A stretch of DNA of 64,000 bases, taken from the NCBI RefSeq assembly GCF_013304445.1, contig NZ_JAAITA010000002.1, positions 186,001 to 250,000 on the forward strand. The letters are read 5' to 3'. A program made the translations under genes and the position numbers. This DNA is from Blautia hansenii (GTDB lineage: Bacteria; Bacillota; Clostridia; Lachnospirales; Lachnospiraceae). The notes below the pieces were generated by a model. The model saw only the letters and a list, made by a program, of their open reading frames with translations, made no database searches and was not told where the DNA came from. Shown here one piece after another: positions 26,880 through 35,173 of the stretch. Every line of letters begins with the position of its first letter. Position 1 is the first letter of the stretch.

Positions 26880-29366
26880 CTAATCCCAGTTCAGTGAACA
26901 GTCACTGTGTCTTAAAGTCAAATTGGGATTATAGTACGGGTCTCCTTTTTCCAGAATCTCCTTCCAACGGGTTCTGAACAGCTCTGCCTCTTTTTGGAAT
27001 CTCACTTTCTTTTCCTTTGTATCTTCCAATCCTCTGGACTGTGACTCGTAATGATACAATTCTGCAAAGGCCTGGAACACCACCAGAAGTCCCAGTTCTC
27101 TTACCCGCAGACAGTAATCGACATCGTTAAAAGCAACTTCAAACTTCTCGTCAAAGCCCCCTATTTCTTCATGCACAGATTTTTTTACCATCATACAGGC
27201 AGCAGTCACAGCGCTGATATCCTGTGTAGAATTAGCTCTTCCTCCATAAGTAAAGCGTTTCCTTTCCACTCCGTAAAACACATGACCGGCAGCATGGTCT
27301 GCTCCCATACCAATAACCACTCCGGCGTGCTGTACCGTATCATTCGGGTAATATAATTTTGCTCCTGCAATTCCCACATCTTTTCGCTGGCAGTATCCCA
27401 GCATTTCTTCTATCCAGTCAGGTGTAATCACTTCCACATCATTATTTAAGAACAAAAGATACTCGCCCTTTGCCTGCTTCACACCAAAATTATTAATAGC
27501 TGCATAGTTAAACCGGTCTTTCCAGTACAGCACCCTCAGATTTTCTCTGGTCTGCTCTGCCTGAGCATAGTAATCAAAGGTTTCCTGCTGCGTACTGTTA
27601 TTTTCCACAAGGATTACTTCAAAGTTTTGGTAAGTACTTTTCTCATAAATGGATTTCAGACATCTGTCCAAATCATCTATATGATCTTTATTTGGTATAA
27701 CAATAGAAACCATAGGCATTCCCTGCACCAACAGTCTGGAACGATATCTTCCCCAGAAAGGTGTCATGGTAACTTCAGCCGGCTGGCCGATTCTTTCGTA
27801 ATGTGCCTGAACAGCCCTTTTGCCATTCTCATAAGCATACATCTTGCTGGCCGGATTTCCTGCTGTAGAATTGGGATGAGAACGCCAATGATACAAGACC
27901 TTAGGAATATGATAAATACTGTCTGCTTTTTCGCAGCAGCGCAGAATAAAATCAAAATCCTGGGCTCCGTCGTATTCTTTCCGAAATTCTCCGATTTCAT
28001 CTACAATTTTCTTATCTACCACAAAAATATGGCAAATATAATTATTGCTTCTCAGCAAATCCCAGTTGAAATCAGGCTTGAAATGGGGGTCAAAATATTC
28101 CTTTCCATCCATGGTCACCTTATCTTCATCTGTATAGACAATCTGAGGCTTGCTCTCACTATTCAGCGCCTTAACAATCTCATACAAAGCATTGACTTCC
28201 AATACATCATCATGGTCGCTGAGCATAATATACTCGCCCTTTGCCAGTTTTAATCCCTCATTGGTGTTCTCGGAAATTCCACCGTTCTTCTTCAGCCGCT
28301 CATAAATAATGCGAGATTCTTTTTTATACTTTCGCTTCACATATTCTTCCACTGCATGATCCGGGCTTCCGTCTGCAAGACAAAGCTGCCAGTTTTCATA
28401 CGTCTGTCCTACCACGGACTGCAGCAGTTCTTCCAGATAGTTTAAAGGTGTTTTATAAAGAGGAATCACAATACTAATTAAAGGTTCAAAAGGAAACTTT
28501 TCCTGCCTCTCACGCCGCAATTCCCCTTTCTTCACCTTATGCAGTTTTGCCCAGTAACCATATCCCTGATTTGAGGGATTCATGTTTATATCAAGCTGCT
28601 TTTTAAACTCTCCCATTCCATGTGTCCGTATAAACTGTAGGTTTCGTTTCATCATTCTGGGACCAAGCTGCTGATAATATTTTCCAAACCGACTGTTCTC
28701 AAAGTTCAGTTTTCTGGCTGACAGCACATAATTGGCCTTAGAATCCGGCTCCTTGAAAAAGACTGTTATATTTCCTCTCTCCAAATATTTTTTGTGAAAT
28801 TTCAAAGAAAACCCGCACTTTACCTCGGAAGATACGGAAAAAATCGCATTTACATCCGGCCGCATCTCCTGTTCCAGGACGCATTCCATTTCCTGCCCTT
28901 CTCTATCTCGGACATAAATCGGACAAATACCGTTTTTATAAAGAGCCCATCCCCTGACCAATACCATATCCTCTGCAAAAGAAACACCATCAATGCTGTA
29001 TTTAATCAGACTTTTTATATAATTTTGCTTAATTTCCGAAAATTCTTTTTTATACACTTGTACTCGTTCTACTGAATCTGAAAAAAACACTTCCAGTTGT
29101 GTGCAGGAATCCCAAAGCCCTGATACACCGTTTATAGAAATACTGAAACCAAGTTCTGTCTCATCCTCTTTTAATTTAAGATATTTCTGAACATCCGGTC
29201 TCTTCACCCATGTAATTTTATAAGGTATCTCCTGATTTTTGTTTCCATACACCTGAACTTCCGGCTTTTTACTTTTCTTGCTCCAAATCCATCCCTTGAT
29301 TTCAAATCTGTCTTTTCCTGAGTGATTCAAATCCGCCTTGTCGATACACCAGCGCATAGTACCCAT
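26880..29366 (-). CDS. Large tandem-domain GT2 glycosyltransferase with duplicated beta-rich modules (828 aa)
   Basis: A close paralogue of the next gene downstream. Residues 1-240 hold two repeats of one pattern: FEIKGWIWSK...RPDV...LGFSISI and VLVRGWALYK...RPDV...CGFSLKF. These look like accessory beta-sandwich, possibly carbohydrate-binding, modules. First GT2 domain from about residue 295 (ISIVIPLYKTPLNYL; LSDHDDVLEVNALYE; YDGAQDFDFILR), second from about 555 (VSIVIPNKDHIDDL; LFLNNDVEV; VAFNDVDYCLRV). The gene begins 6 bases after the kinase-like gene, in the operon wzm, wzt, methyltransferase, kinase, GT2, GT2. The region is A+T-rich compared with carAB. Probably builds the polymer exported by Wzm-Wzt. 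Confidence 0.9.
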   Translation of the reverse strand: MGTMRWCIDKADLNHSGKDRFEIKGWIWSKKSKKPEVQVYGNKNQEIPYKITWVKRPDVQKYLKLKEDETELGFSISINGVSGLWDSCTQLEVFFSDSVERVQVYKKEFSEIKQNYIKSLIKYSIDGVSFAEDMVLVRGWALYKNGICPIYVRDREGQEMECVLEQEMRPDVNAIFSVSSEVKCGFSLKFHKKYLERGNITVFFKEPDSKANYVLSARKLNFENSRFGKYYQQLGPRMMKRNLQFIRTHGMGEFKKQLDINMNPSNQGYGYWAKLHKVKKGELRRERQEKFPFEPLISIVIPLYKTPLNYLEELLQSVVGQTYENWQLCLADGSPDHAVEEYVKRKYKKESRIIYERLKKNGGISENTNEGLKLAKGEYIMLSDHDDVLEVNALYEIVKALNSESKPQIVYTDEDKVTMDGKEYFDPHFKPDFNWDLLRSNNYICHIFVVDKKIVDEIGEFRKEYDGAQDFDFILRCCEKADSIYHIPKVLYHWRSHPNSTAGNPASKMYAYENGKRAVQAHYERIGQPAEVTMTPFWGRYRSRLLVQGMPMVSIVIPNKDHIDDLDRCLKSIYEKSTYQNFEVILVENNSTQQETFDYYAQAEQTRENLRVLYWKDRFNYAAINNFGVKQAKGEYLLFLNNDVEVITPDWIEEMLGYCQRKDVGIAGAKLYYPNDTVQHAGVVIGMGADHAAGHVFYGVERKRFTYGGRANSTQDISAVTAACMMVKKSVHEEIGGFDEKFEVAFNDVDYCLRVRELGLLVVFQAFAELYHYESQSRGLEDTKEKKVRFQKEAELFRTRWKEILEKGDPYYNPNLTLRHSDCSLNWD

Positions 29367-29372
29367 ATCTGT

Positions 29373-30656
29373 CTATTCCCCTTTTATCACCTTTTTATAT
29401 TTCGTATACGTTTTCCAGACTTTTGTATTCTCCATAGCGGCAATCAATTTCTCCTTTTCTGCAAGCTGCTTTTTCAGAGCTTCCACTTCTTCTTTCTGTC
29501 GGTTCATTTCCGCTTTTTCCTTCAAAATCTGCTGTACATATCCGTCCTGCCCACTGTCTTTACTGATTTCCAGGCATAAAAATCCCGGATTTGCCGGAAT
29601 ACTCTCAATATAAATTTGAGGGTCTTCTTCCAGAAAAAGAAAAGTCTGGTCTGACTGTACAATCCCATTGGTTCTGACTTGGCATTTCTCTCCATTTTCC
29701 CATTCCAGACGTTTCAATCTTACTCTTCCTGCCTGTTCTCCGGGATCCAGACGAATCCGTCTGATTCTGCTTCCTATTTCGATACGAAGCTTTACTTTCC
29801 CGTCCGGCATAGCATAAGATTCCGATTCTTCTTCTCTTAAAATTCCATCCTGAGAAAGAAATATCTGAACTCTTTCCGGACTTCCTGTTCTTTTTAAAAC
29901 CGTATGCAGACCTGTCTTCCCTGGCGAAATCTTGGGATAAAGTTTTCTCAGTGGTACATAATTTCCTATAACATATGCCTGAAAATGTTTCTCCATTTCC
30001 AGAAAGACTTCTCTGTCTTCAGGAGAAATTCCTGCCGCAGCGTATAAATCCCAGGCTGCAATCTGACTGCGGAAGGCATTGCTGCACTCATAATAATGTA
30101 AAATACGATAGAGCACAAACTGAATCGGTATCGGAAAAAGAAAAGTCCACTCATAATCAATCAGTGTCCACTCGCCCTTCTCGTCTATAAAGATATTACT
30201 CAGCACCATATCAATATCCGTTACCGGAGCAGAATAAAATCCCTCACGGAGTTTCACGTCTCCAAAAACTTTTCGAAACTCTTCCGTCATACAAAAGGGG
30301 TTCTCAGCCGTCTGCAATATCAGTTCCATATATTCTCTCAAAATTTTTTGAAACTTCTCTATTTTCCTTTTCTCTAATAATCTGTCCAGTTCTTCCTGTA
30401 AAGTCTGCCCTTTAAGATATTCCAAATAAATTCCATCTTCTTCCCATCTGCATTGGTTTATCAACAGTCTGGTAGACGAAAAACTGCAGCTTAACTGTTC
30501 ATAAGCTTCATATATTTTCCGGATATGAGGTTTTCCCGCCTCATAGTATGCTTTTTTTCTCACCTGCCGAGAACCGTCTTTTTCTACTATATCCGTACGG
30601 ATAGCAAATTGGGCAGTACGTTCATTTGAATATTTTGTATACAGAATCCTTTCCAT
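29373..30656 (-). CDS. Kinase-like protein with C-terminal coiled coil (candidate WbdD-like chain-terminating kinase)
   Basis: A 427-residue protein not recognised as a named family. Residues 1-240 read as a protein-kinase/APH-like fold: Lys34-Lys35 in QVRKKA as candidate ATP lysine, a hinge-like YLEYLKGQTL, a catalytic loop Asp149-x4-Asn154 (DIDMVLSNIF; the usual His two residues before the Asp is Asp147) and Asp167 (LIDYEW) as metal ligand. Residues 285-365 look beta-rich, 372-411 form a coiled coil, ending in NTKVWKTYTKYKK. The upstream gene is a methyltransferase and the next two are wzt and wzm, so the pair mirrors WbdD, the kinase-methyltransferase that caps O-antigen chains. I start at ATG 30656 (GGAG 8 bases upstream); ATG 30662 would overlap the methyltransferase stop. 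Function is inference. Confidence 0.7.
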   Translation of the reverse strand: MERILYTKYSNERTAQFAIRTDIVEKDGSRQVRKKAYYEAGKPHIRKIYEAYEQLSCSFSSTRLLINQCRWEEDGIYLEYLKGQTLQEELDRLLEKRKIEKFQKILREYMELILQTAENPFCMTEEFRKVFGDVKLREGFYSAPVTDIDMVLSNIFIDEKGEWTLIDYEWTFLFPIPIQFVLYRILHYYECSNAFRSQIAAWDLYAAAGISPEDREVFLEMEKHFQAYVIGNYVPLRKLYPKISPGKTGLHTVLKRTGSPERVQIFLSQDGILREEESESYAMPDGKVKLRIEIGSRIRRIRLDPGEQAGRVRLKRLEWENGEKCQVRTNGIVQSDQTFLFLEEDPQIYIESIPANPGFLCLEISKDSGQDGYVQQILKEKAEMNRQKEEVEALKKQLAEKEKLIAAMENTKVWKTYTKYKKVIKGE

Positions 30657-30658
30657 AA

Positions 30659-31573
30659 TCATTCTCCCTCTAATACAATTAAAAATGAATTTGCAAACAA
30701 TGGAAACAATTCCTCATCTATCAGGCTGTCATAGACCTTCCCTTCATCAAACAATTCCAGTCTCTCCCTGTCAAAATTCATAATATTCAGATTCAATTCT
30801 CCCTTACCGGGCAGATAATGGTCGGAATATAGGGCCAGAGGAAATTTATAATCCGGATAAGGATAGTAAAATTCCGCTTTCAGCCCTGCTGCAGCAATCA
30901 TCTGCTCCCATTCTTTTTTAGAAAAGGTTCTGACCCCTCTGGTATCTGTATATCCTTCTATCCCTTCAAAGTATCTTCCTGTATGGTCTTCTGTACAACC
31001 TGCCCAATATTTCATACCCAATCTGTTTTCTATGGCTATGACTATTTTTCCGTGAGGCACAAGGTGCTTTTTTATCACTTCCAGCATTTCCTGATAAGGC
31101 TCATCTCCACTGATATAACCATCGGCATATTCAAAAACACCTATGAGTGTAATGTAATCGTATGTCTCTGTCAGTTTTTTCTCTATCTCCTGAAAATTTC
31201 CCATGAGAATTTTCACATTGTCACAAGCTTTATTTCTGTAAGCATTAATGTAACTTCTTTTTTTAGAAAGTTCAATACAATGCACACTTTTTGCTTTACG
31301 GGCCAGCGCTCCTGTAATGGCTCCACATCCAGCTCCGATTTCCAGAACACAATCTCCTTTTCCAATAGGCAGCCATTCTACAATATTCTGCCGGATATTA
31401 GAAAAATGGTACATCACCGGCCAGCTGGAAGTCTCAGCAATAATACGGTTATAGTCTTCCTCCCCATAGTTTCTGGCGATTTCCAAAAGCTGGTCTTCCA
31501 CTTCGCCATCGCTGTATAAATCCCTGCCAGGATAGCAGGTATCATCTAATTCTACCTTCCCTATTTTCTCCAC
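30659..31573 (-). CDS. SAM-dependent methyltransferase of the ABC glycan operon
   Basis: A 304-residue class I methyltransferase. Motif I is VLEIGAGCGAITG (about residues 76-88), with acidic Glu101 (HCIELSKKR) as ribose-binding residue, motif II-like YDYITLIGVFEY and a post-motif IVIAIENRLGMKYWAG. The N-terminal 70 residues and a C-terminal 60-residue tail are specific to this branch. It sits between wzt and the kinase-like gene, 12 bases after wzt and touching the kinase gene, so the two are translationally coupled. In WbdD the methyltransferase domain precedes the kinase domain in one chain; here the same order is split. The likely substrate is a sugar hydroxyl or phosphate at the chain end (inference). 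Confidence 0.85.
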   Translation of the reverse strand: MEKIGKVELDDTCYPGRDLYSDGEVEDQLLEIARNYGEEDYNRIIAETSSWPVMYHFSNIRQNIVEWLPIGKGDCVLEIGAGCGAITGALARKAKSVHCIELSKKRSYINAYRNKACDNVKILMGNFQEIEKKLTETYDYITLIGVFEYADGYISGDEPYQEMLEVIKKHLVPHGKIVIAIENRLGMKYWAGCTEDHTGRYFEGIEGYTDTRGVRTFSKKEWEQMIAAAGLKAEFYYPYPDYKFPLALYSDHYLPGKGELNLNIMNFDRERLELFDEGKVYDSLIDEELFPLFANSFLIVLEGE

Positions 31574-31585
31574 CTTTACTCTCCT

Positions 31586-32854
31586 TTACTTTACAGATAC
31601 CCTGGAATTCATATCATAAAATCCCACGGTGTTTTTTGTTGAAACTACAGTAATGCCGCAGACATCATACAAACGATGAAACACTTCGAACTCTCCATTC
31701 ACATATCCGGTACACCCCAGAGATAACAGATATTCGCCGCCCTGCAGATTCATTTCCTGAGAAAAAGTAATTTCACAAACCTGTCCCTCTTTTTTGGAAC
31801 TGATATCCGATTTTTCAAAAAGTGTGTTCGTTCCTGTAATTTCTGTTCCCTGTAAGTTCTTTATACTGTATGCAAAAATAGGTTCCTGTACCGTTTCATG
31901 AAAGCGCACTTTCATTTTGATTTCAAAATTACTTCCCTTTTCAATGGTATTACTTACCGTTCCCGTTTCGTCTGCCAAAATGAAATCTGTAATACTTGCC
32001 TTTCCATTTCCGTATTCTAATACGTTGGGATTCGTTTCAAAGGTACGGTTCCAACCTGGCTCCTTTCTTTTCACAGCCTTCTTCCGGTCTTTTTCCGGTT
32101 TCTCTTCCTCACTGTCATCAAGCCCTACTAAAACCTTTTTATACAAATTTACTATTTCTTTTGGATTGCCTTCCTGACGTTTCACACCTTTATCCAGCAA
32201 AACAACCCGATCACAGTATTTACTGATACTTCCCAAATCATGACTGACAAAAAGAATGGTTTTTCCCATCTTCTTAAAATCTTCAAATTTTTTATAACAT
32301 TTTGCCTGAAAGAATACATCCCCCACAGACAACGCCTCATCTACTATCAGTATTTCCGGCTCAATATTAATGGCTACAGCAAAAGCCAGGCGCACAAACA
32401 TACCACTGGAATAGGTTTTCACCGGCTGATGTATGAAATCTCCGATATCAGCAAAAGCCAGTATGTCATCCAGCTTTTTGTCAATCTCTTCCCTGGTAAA
32501 GCCAATCATAGTTCCATTCAAATATACATTTTCCAAACCGGAATATTCCATATTAAAACCTGCACCCAATTCCAAAAGCGCGGAAATTCTTCCATTTACC
32601 TGCACCTCTCCCTGAGTGGGATTTAAGACGCCTGTAATAATCTTTAAAATCGTAGATTTTCCAGAGCCATTAGTTCCTATTATACCTACTGTTTCTCCTC
32701 TTTTCACCTGAAAAGACACATCTCTTAAGGCATAGTGTTCTCTATATTTTTTTTGTTTTGTGAGCCCCAGAGACTCTTTCAGTCTGTCCACAGGCTTATC
32801 GTATAATTTATATACTTTACTTAGATGATTAATCGAAATTGCTATTTCTGACAT
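31586..32854 (-). CDS. wzt: Polysaccharide ABC transporter ATPase with C-terminal carbohydrate-binding domain (Wzt)
   Basis: ATPase of an ABC-2 polysaccharide exporter, 422 residues. The nucleotide-binding domain has Walker A GTNGSGKST (60-68), a signature-loop variant YSSGM (148-152), Walker B ILIVDEAL and the following His switch (FVSHD). After a charged linker (DDSEEEKPEKDRKK, about 245-258) comes a beta-rich C-terminal domain (about 285-422) resembling Wzt_C. In Gram-negative O-antigen systems that domain reads the modified non-reducing end of the glycan before export. The operon order wzm, wzt, methyltransferase, kinase fits this. Simple teichoic-acid or rhamnan exporters often lack this domain, so its presence suggests cap recognition here. 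Confidence 0.93.
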   Translation of the reverse strand: MSEIAISINHLSKVYKLYDKPVDRLKESLGLTKQKKYREHYALRDVSFQVKRGETVGIIGTNGSGKSTILKIITGVLNPTQGEVQVNGRISALLELGAGFNMEYSGLENVYLNGTMIGFTREEIDKKLDDILAFADIGDFIHQPVKTYSSGMFVRLAFAVAINIEPEILIVDEALSVGDVFFQAKCYKKFEDFKKMGKTILFVSHDLGSISKYCDRVVLLDKGVKRQEGNPKEIVNLYKKVLVGLDDSEEEKPEKDRKKAVKRKEPGWNRTFETNPNVLEYGNGKASITDFILADETGTVSNTIEKGSNFEIKMKVRFHETVQEPIFAYSIKNLQGTEITGTNTLFEKSDISSKKEGQVCEITFSQEMNLQGGEYLLSLGCTGYVNGEFEVFHRLYDVCGITVVSTKNTVGFYDMNSRVSVK

Positions 32855-32878
32855 TCCATTTTCTCCTTCATATACAGC

Positions 32879-33694
32879 TTATAATACATCTGCAAAATGT
32901 GGTTTCAGTCTCTTAAAGATAAGGGTTCCCAGTGCAAAAAGCACAATCGTCACACCCCAGAAATAAATTCCCCATTTCCAATGAGCCGTCAGCCAGGTTC
33001 TCCCCAACATAGAGTCACGGTAACCGGAAACAATATAATACATAGGGTTAAATTTAAAAAGTTTCATCAAAAGCGGATGTCCCTCCAGCATAGCTAAATC
33101 CCACATAATAGGTGTCAGCCAGACTCCTACCTGAAGAAAAATATTGATAATTTGCGTCAAGTCCCTGAAAAAAATCACAACAGCGCTGGTTGCATAGGAC
33201 AATGCCAGAGCCAGCATAAACGTACAGAAAGAATAATATATCAGCTGTAATGTATGCAAAGTAGGTGTGTAACCGTAGCAAGAACTGATAATCAGCGCAA
33301 ACGCTACGAAAAATCCATGTACAAACAAAGCTGAAATAACTTTTACCATTGGAAGAATACTTATTTTAAATACCACTTTCTTTACTAGATAATTATATTC
33401 CAACAGTGCATTCGTACCTCCGTTTAGTGCATCCTGAAAAAAGAACCAAGGTACAATTCCTGAAATCAGATACAACACAAAGGGATAATTGGATGCGTTC
33501 CCTGCCTTTAAACCCACACTGAATACAAACCAGTATACCAGAATCGTTACGATAGGCTGTACAAAAGCCCAGACAATCCCCAGATAAGACCCTGCATATT
33601 TGGTTTTAAAATCATTTTTTGCCAGACTGAATACCAGTTTTCTATTATGAAAAATTTCCGTCGGTAATTCTAACGCTTTTTTTATTTTACTCAT
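32879..33694 (-). CDS. wzm: Polysaccharide ABC-2 transporter permease (Wzm)
   Basis: A 271-residue integral membrane permease with a cytoplasmic amphipathic N-terminus (LVFSLAKNDFKTKYAGS) and six membrane segments, the pattern of Wzm/TagG/RgpC permeases. It would form the channel for the lipid-linked polymer with the Wzt ATPase encoded 24 bases downstream. First gene of the operon. The 103-base gap to azlD has no clear terminator; a weak TTGATT-17-TAAACT match (minus strand, near 33742-33770) is a possible promoter, so read-through from azlCD is also possible. Ribosome site AGGAGGAAAG precedes the ATG. Confidence 0.93.
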   Translation of the reverse strand: MSKIKKALELPTEIFHNRKLVFSLAKNDFKTKYAGSYLGIVWAFVQPIVTILVYWFVFSVGLKAGNASNYPFVLYLISGIVPWFFFQDALNGGTNALLEYNYLVKKVVFKISILPMVKVISALFVHGFFVAFALIISSCYGYTPTLHTLQLIYYSFCTFMLALALSYATSAVVIFFRDLTQIINIFLQVGVWLTPIMWDLAMLEGHPLLMKLFKFNPMYYIVSGYRDSMLGRTWLTAHWKWGIYFWGVTIVLFALGTLIFKRLKPHFADVL

Positions 33695-33797
33695 CTTTCC
33701 TCCTGATTCTTTCCTATCTGAATCTCATTTCTGATTTTCTCTGAACGATATTCTAGTTTACACTATTTCCCCTCAGAAATCAACCAAAGCCACCTTC

Positions 33798-34103
33798 TCA
33801 CACGATCTCCATTATCCGCTCTGCCACAAATACAGCCACGCAGGAAAACAAAGCCACAGTCACCAGACTTTGTTTCTTCAGCGCCAGCAACACGGCCACT
33901 GCAAATCCAGCTAAAGCTGACACCGGAGATTGCGTTGCATACAAAATGGCCGGAAATGTCATAGCCGTCAGACATGCATATGGAATATAGTATAAAAAAG
34001 AACGGATATAACTATTCGAAATCTTCTTCTGAATCAAAGTCAGCGGCAGCATACGAATCAGATAGGTGACCCCTGCCATGACAAATATATATGCGTAAAT
34101 CAT
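33798..34103 (-). CDS. azlD: Branched-chain amino acid transport protein AzlD
   Basis: A 101-residue membrane protein with four hydrophobic segments, matching AzlD, the small partner of AzlC. The pair is thought to export branched-chain amino acids or analogues such as azaleucine (family knowledge). Its ATG overlaps the azlC stop by four bases (ATGA), the usual coupling for this pair. Characteristic features are the YLIRMLPLTL start and AVLLALKKQSLVTVALFSCVAVF near the C-terminus. Confidence 0.9.
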   Translation of the reverse strand: MIYAYIFVMAGVTYLIRMLPLTLIQKKISNSYIRSFLYYIPYACLTAMTFPAILYATQSPVSALAGFAVAVLLALKKQSLVTVALFSCVAVFVAERIMEIV

Positions 34104-34804
34104 GATGCTTCCTCCTTAATGGGAAATAATACAGCCCCAATTCCCGCAGCCAGTACGGTGCAGATAATCATGGAAAAACCGGAAGAGATTTCTTTTAATC
34201 CCGGCAGATAGTAAAAGGCCGTGCTTAAAACCAGCGCAGCCACCGTCACAAGGGCCACTTCTCTGTGCTCTTTTGCCATAGGCACCACAATAGCAATAAA
34301 CATACCGTAAAGGGCTACTCCCAAAGCGCTGATAATATCTGCTGGAAGCAGCGTTCCCGCCACAGCACCGGCCAGAGTGCCGCCTACCCAGCCGGTAACC
34401 GGAAGCAAAATCAGACCATACATATAAAGTTTTCCCACCGTCCCCGGCTTTGCACTGGCCACTGCAAAAATTTCATCGGTGTTTCCGTAAGCTATCAGCA
34501 TACGGTTGCCTAAATTCACCGAAGAATCCAACTTCTGAGACAGCGAAAGGGACATCAGCGCGTAACGGATGTTTACAACCAGCTGTGTCAGCGCCATTTC
34601 CATAAGAGAAGCGCCGGACACAATCACGTTTAATCCGGCGAACTGCCCTGCAGAAGTCAGATTGAAAAGAGAAATCAACACCGCATGAAAGGGCGAAATT
34701 CCGCTCTTCACCGCCATCATACCAAACGTAAAACTCACTGAAAAATATCCCACACAAATGGGAACGCCATCTTTTAATCCATTTTGTATCTTATTATGTA
34801 CCAT
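34100..34804 (-). CDS. azlC: Branched-chain amino acid transport protein AzlC
   Basis: A 234-residue membrane protein with about six hydrophobic segments; the N-terminal GVPICVGYFSVSFTFGMMAVKSG is the family hallmark. It forms the transporter with AzlD, encoded in the overlapping next gene. I start at ATG 34804, which has GGGAG 7 bases upstream and yields the family N-terminus, not at a GTG at 34822. It is separated from the ptsH gene by a terminator hairpin, so it has its own, not clearly visible, promoter or depends on read-through. Confidence 0.92.
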   Translation of the reverse strand: MVHNKIQNGLKDGVPICVGYFSVSFTFGMMAVKSGISPFHAVLISLFNLTSAGQFAGLNVIVSGASLMEMALTQLVVNIRYALMSLSLSQKLDSSVNLGNRMLIAYGNTDEIFAVASAKPGTVGKLYMYGLILLPVTGWVGGTLAGAVAGTLLPADIISALGVALYGMFIAIVVPMAKEHREVALVTVAALVLSTAFYYLPGLKEISSGFSMIICTVLAAGIGAVLFPIKEEAS

Positions 34805-34844
34805 CTTCCCTCTCCCGTACACCTTCCTGTCTGTTTTTCTCTAT

Positions 34845-34878
34845 AAAGAAAAGGACTATCGCTCAAAACAACAGCCCT
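34845..34878 (-). terminator. Terminator after the HPr gene
   Basis: Minus strand stem AGGGCTGTTG with CGATAGTCCT (10 bp with three G-U pairs), loop TTTTGAG, followed by TTTTCTTTA. It ends the cdaA-cdaR-ptsH transcript 10 bases after the last stop. Confidence 0.7.
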
Positions 34879-34887
34879 CTCCTCTTC

Positions 34888-35151
34888 TTATTCTCCCAGT
34901 CCACTTTCAATTGCATGCACTAATGTTTTTAAAGCAAGTTCTTCATCTTCGCCTTCACAAATTAATTCTATCTCATTTCCGCATTTTATACATGCACCAA
35001 GCACACTCAGCACACTTTTCGCATTTGCTGTATTTCCCCTAAAACGAAATGTAATCAAAGATTTAAATTTCATGGCCTCTTTGCACAAAAGCCCTGCCGG
35101 TCTCAGATGCAGTCCGGTTGGATTAATTATTGTTACCATTTGGCTAACCAT
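34888..35151 (-). CDS. ptsH: Phosphocarrier protein HPr
   Basis: An 87-residue HPr of the PTS. The active-site His15 is in GLHLRPAG and the regulatory Ser46 in NAKSVLSV, both at exactly canonical positions, so it could accept phosphate from enzyme I and be regulated by HPr kinase. The start at ATG 35151 has GGGAGTG upstream; an earlier in-frame Met would add 14 residues not found in HPr. It is unusual that it is the last gene of a cdaA-cdaR operon, 22 bases after cdaR, rather than next to ptsI. Whether this is the main HPr or a catabolite-repression paralogue (Crh lacks His15) cannot be settled, but His15 argues against Crh. Confidence 0.92.
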   Translation of the reverse strand: MVSQMVTIINPTGLHLRPAGLLCKEAMKFKSLITFRFRGNTANAKSVLSVLGACIKCGNEIELICEGEDEELALKTLVHAIESGLGE

Positions 35152-35173
35152 AGCTTCACTCCCTGTTCTCTTT

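Noticed and set aside
24455-29366. Long direct repeat or assembly duplication
   Set aside because: The two GT2 genes are similar in protein but clearly different in base sequence and N-terminal region, so they are diverged paralogues.
29373-30656. LicA-type choline kinase
   Set aside because: The catalytic loop lacks the usual His, the C-terminus has a beta-rich part and coiled coil, and the neighbours are Wzm, Wzt and a methyltransferase rather than licB/licC.
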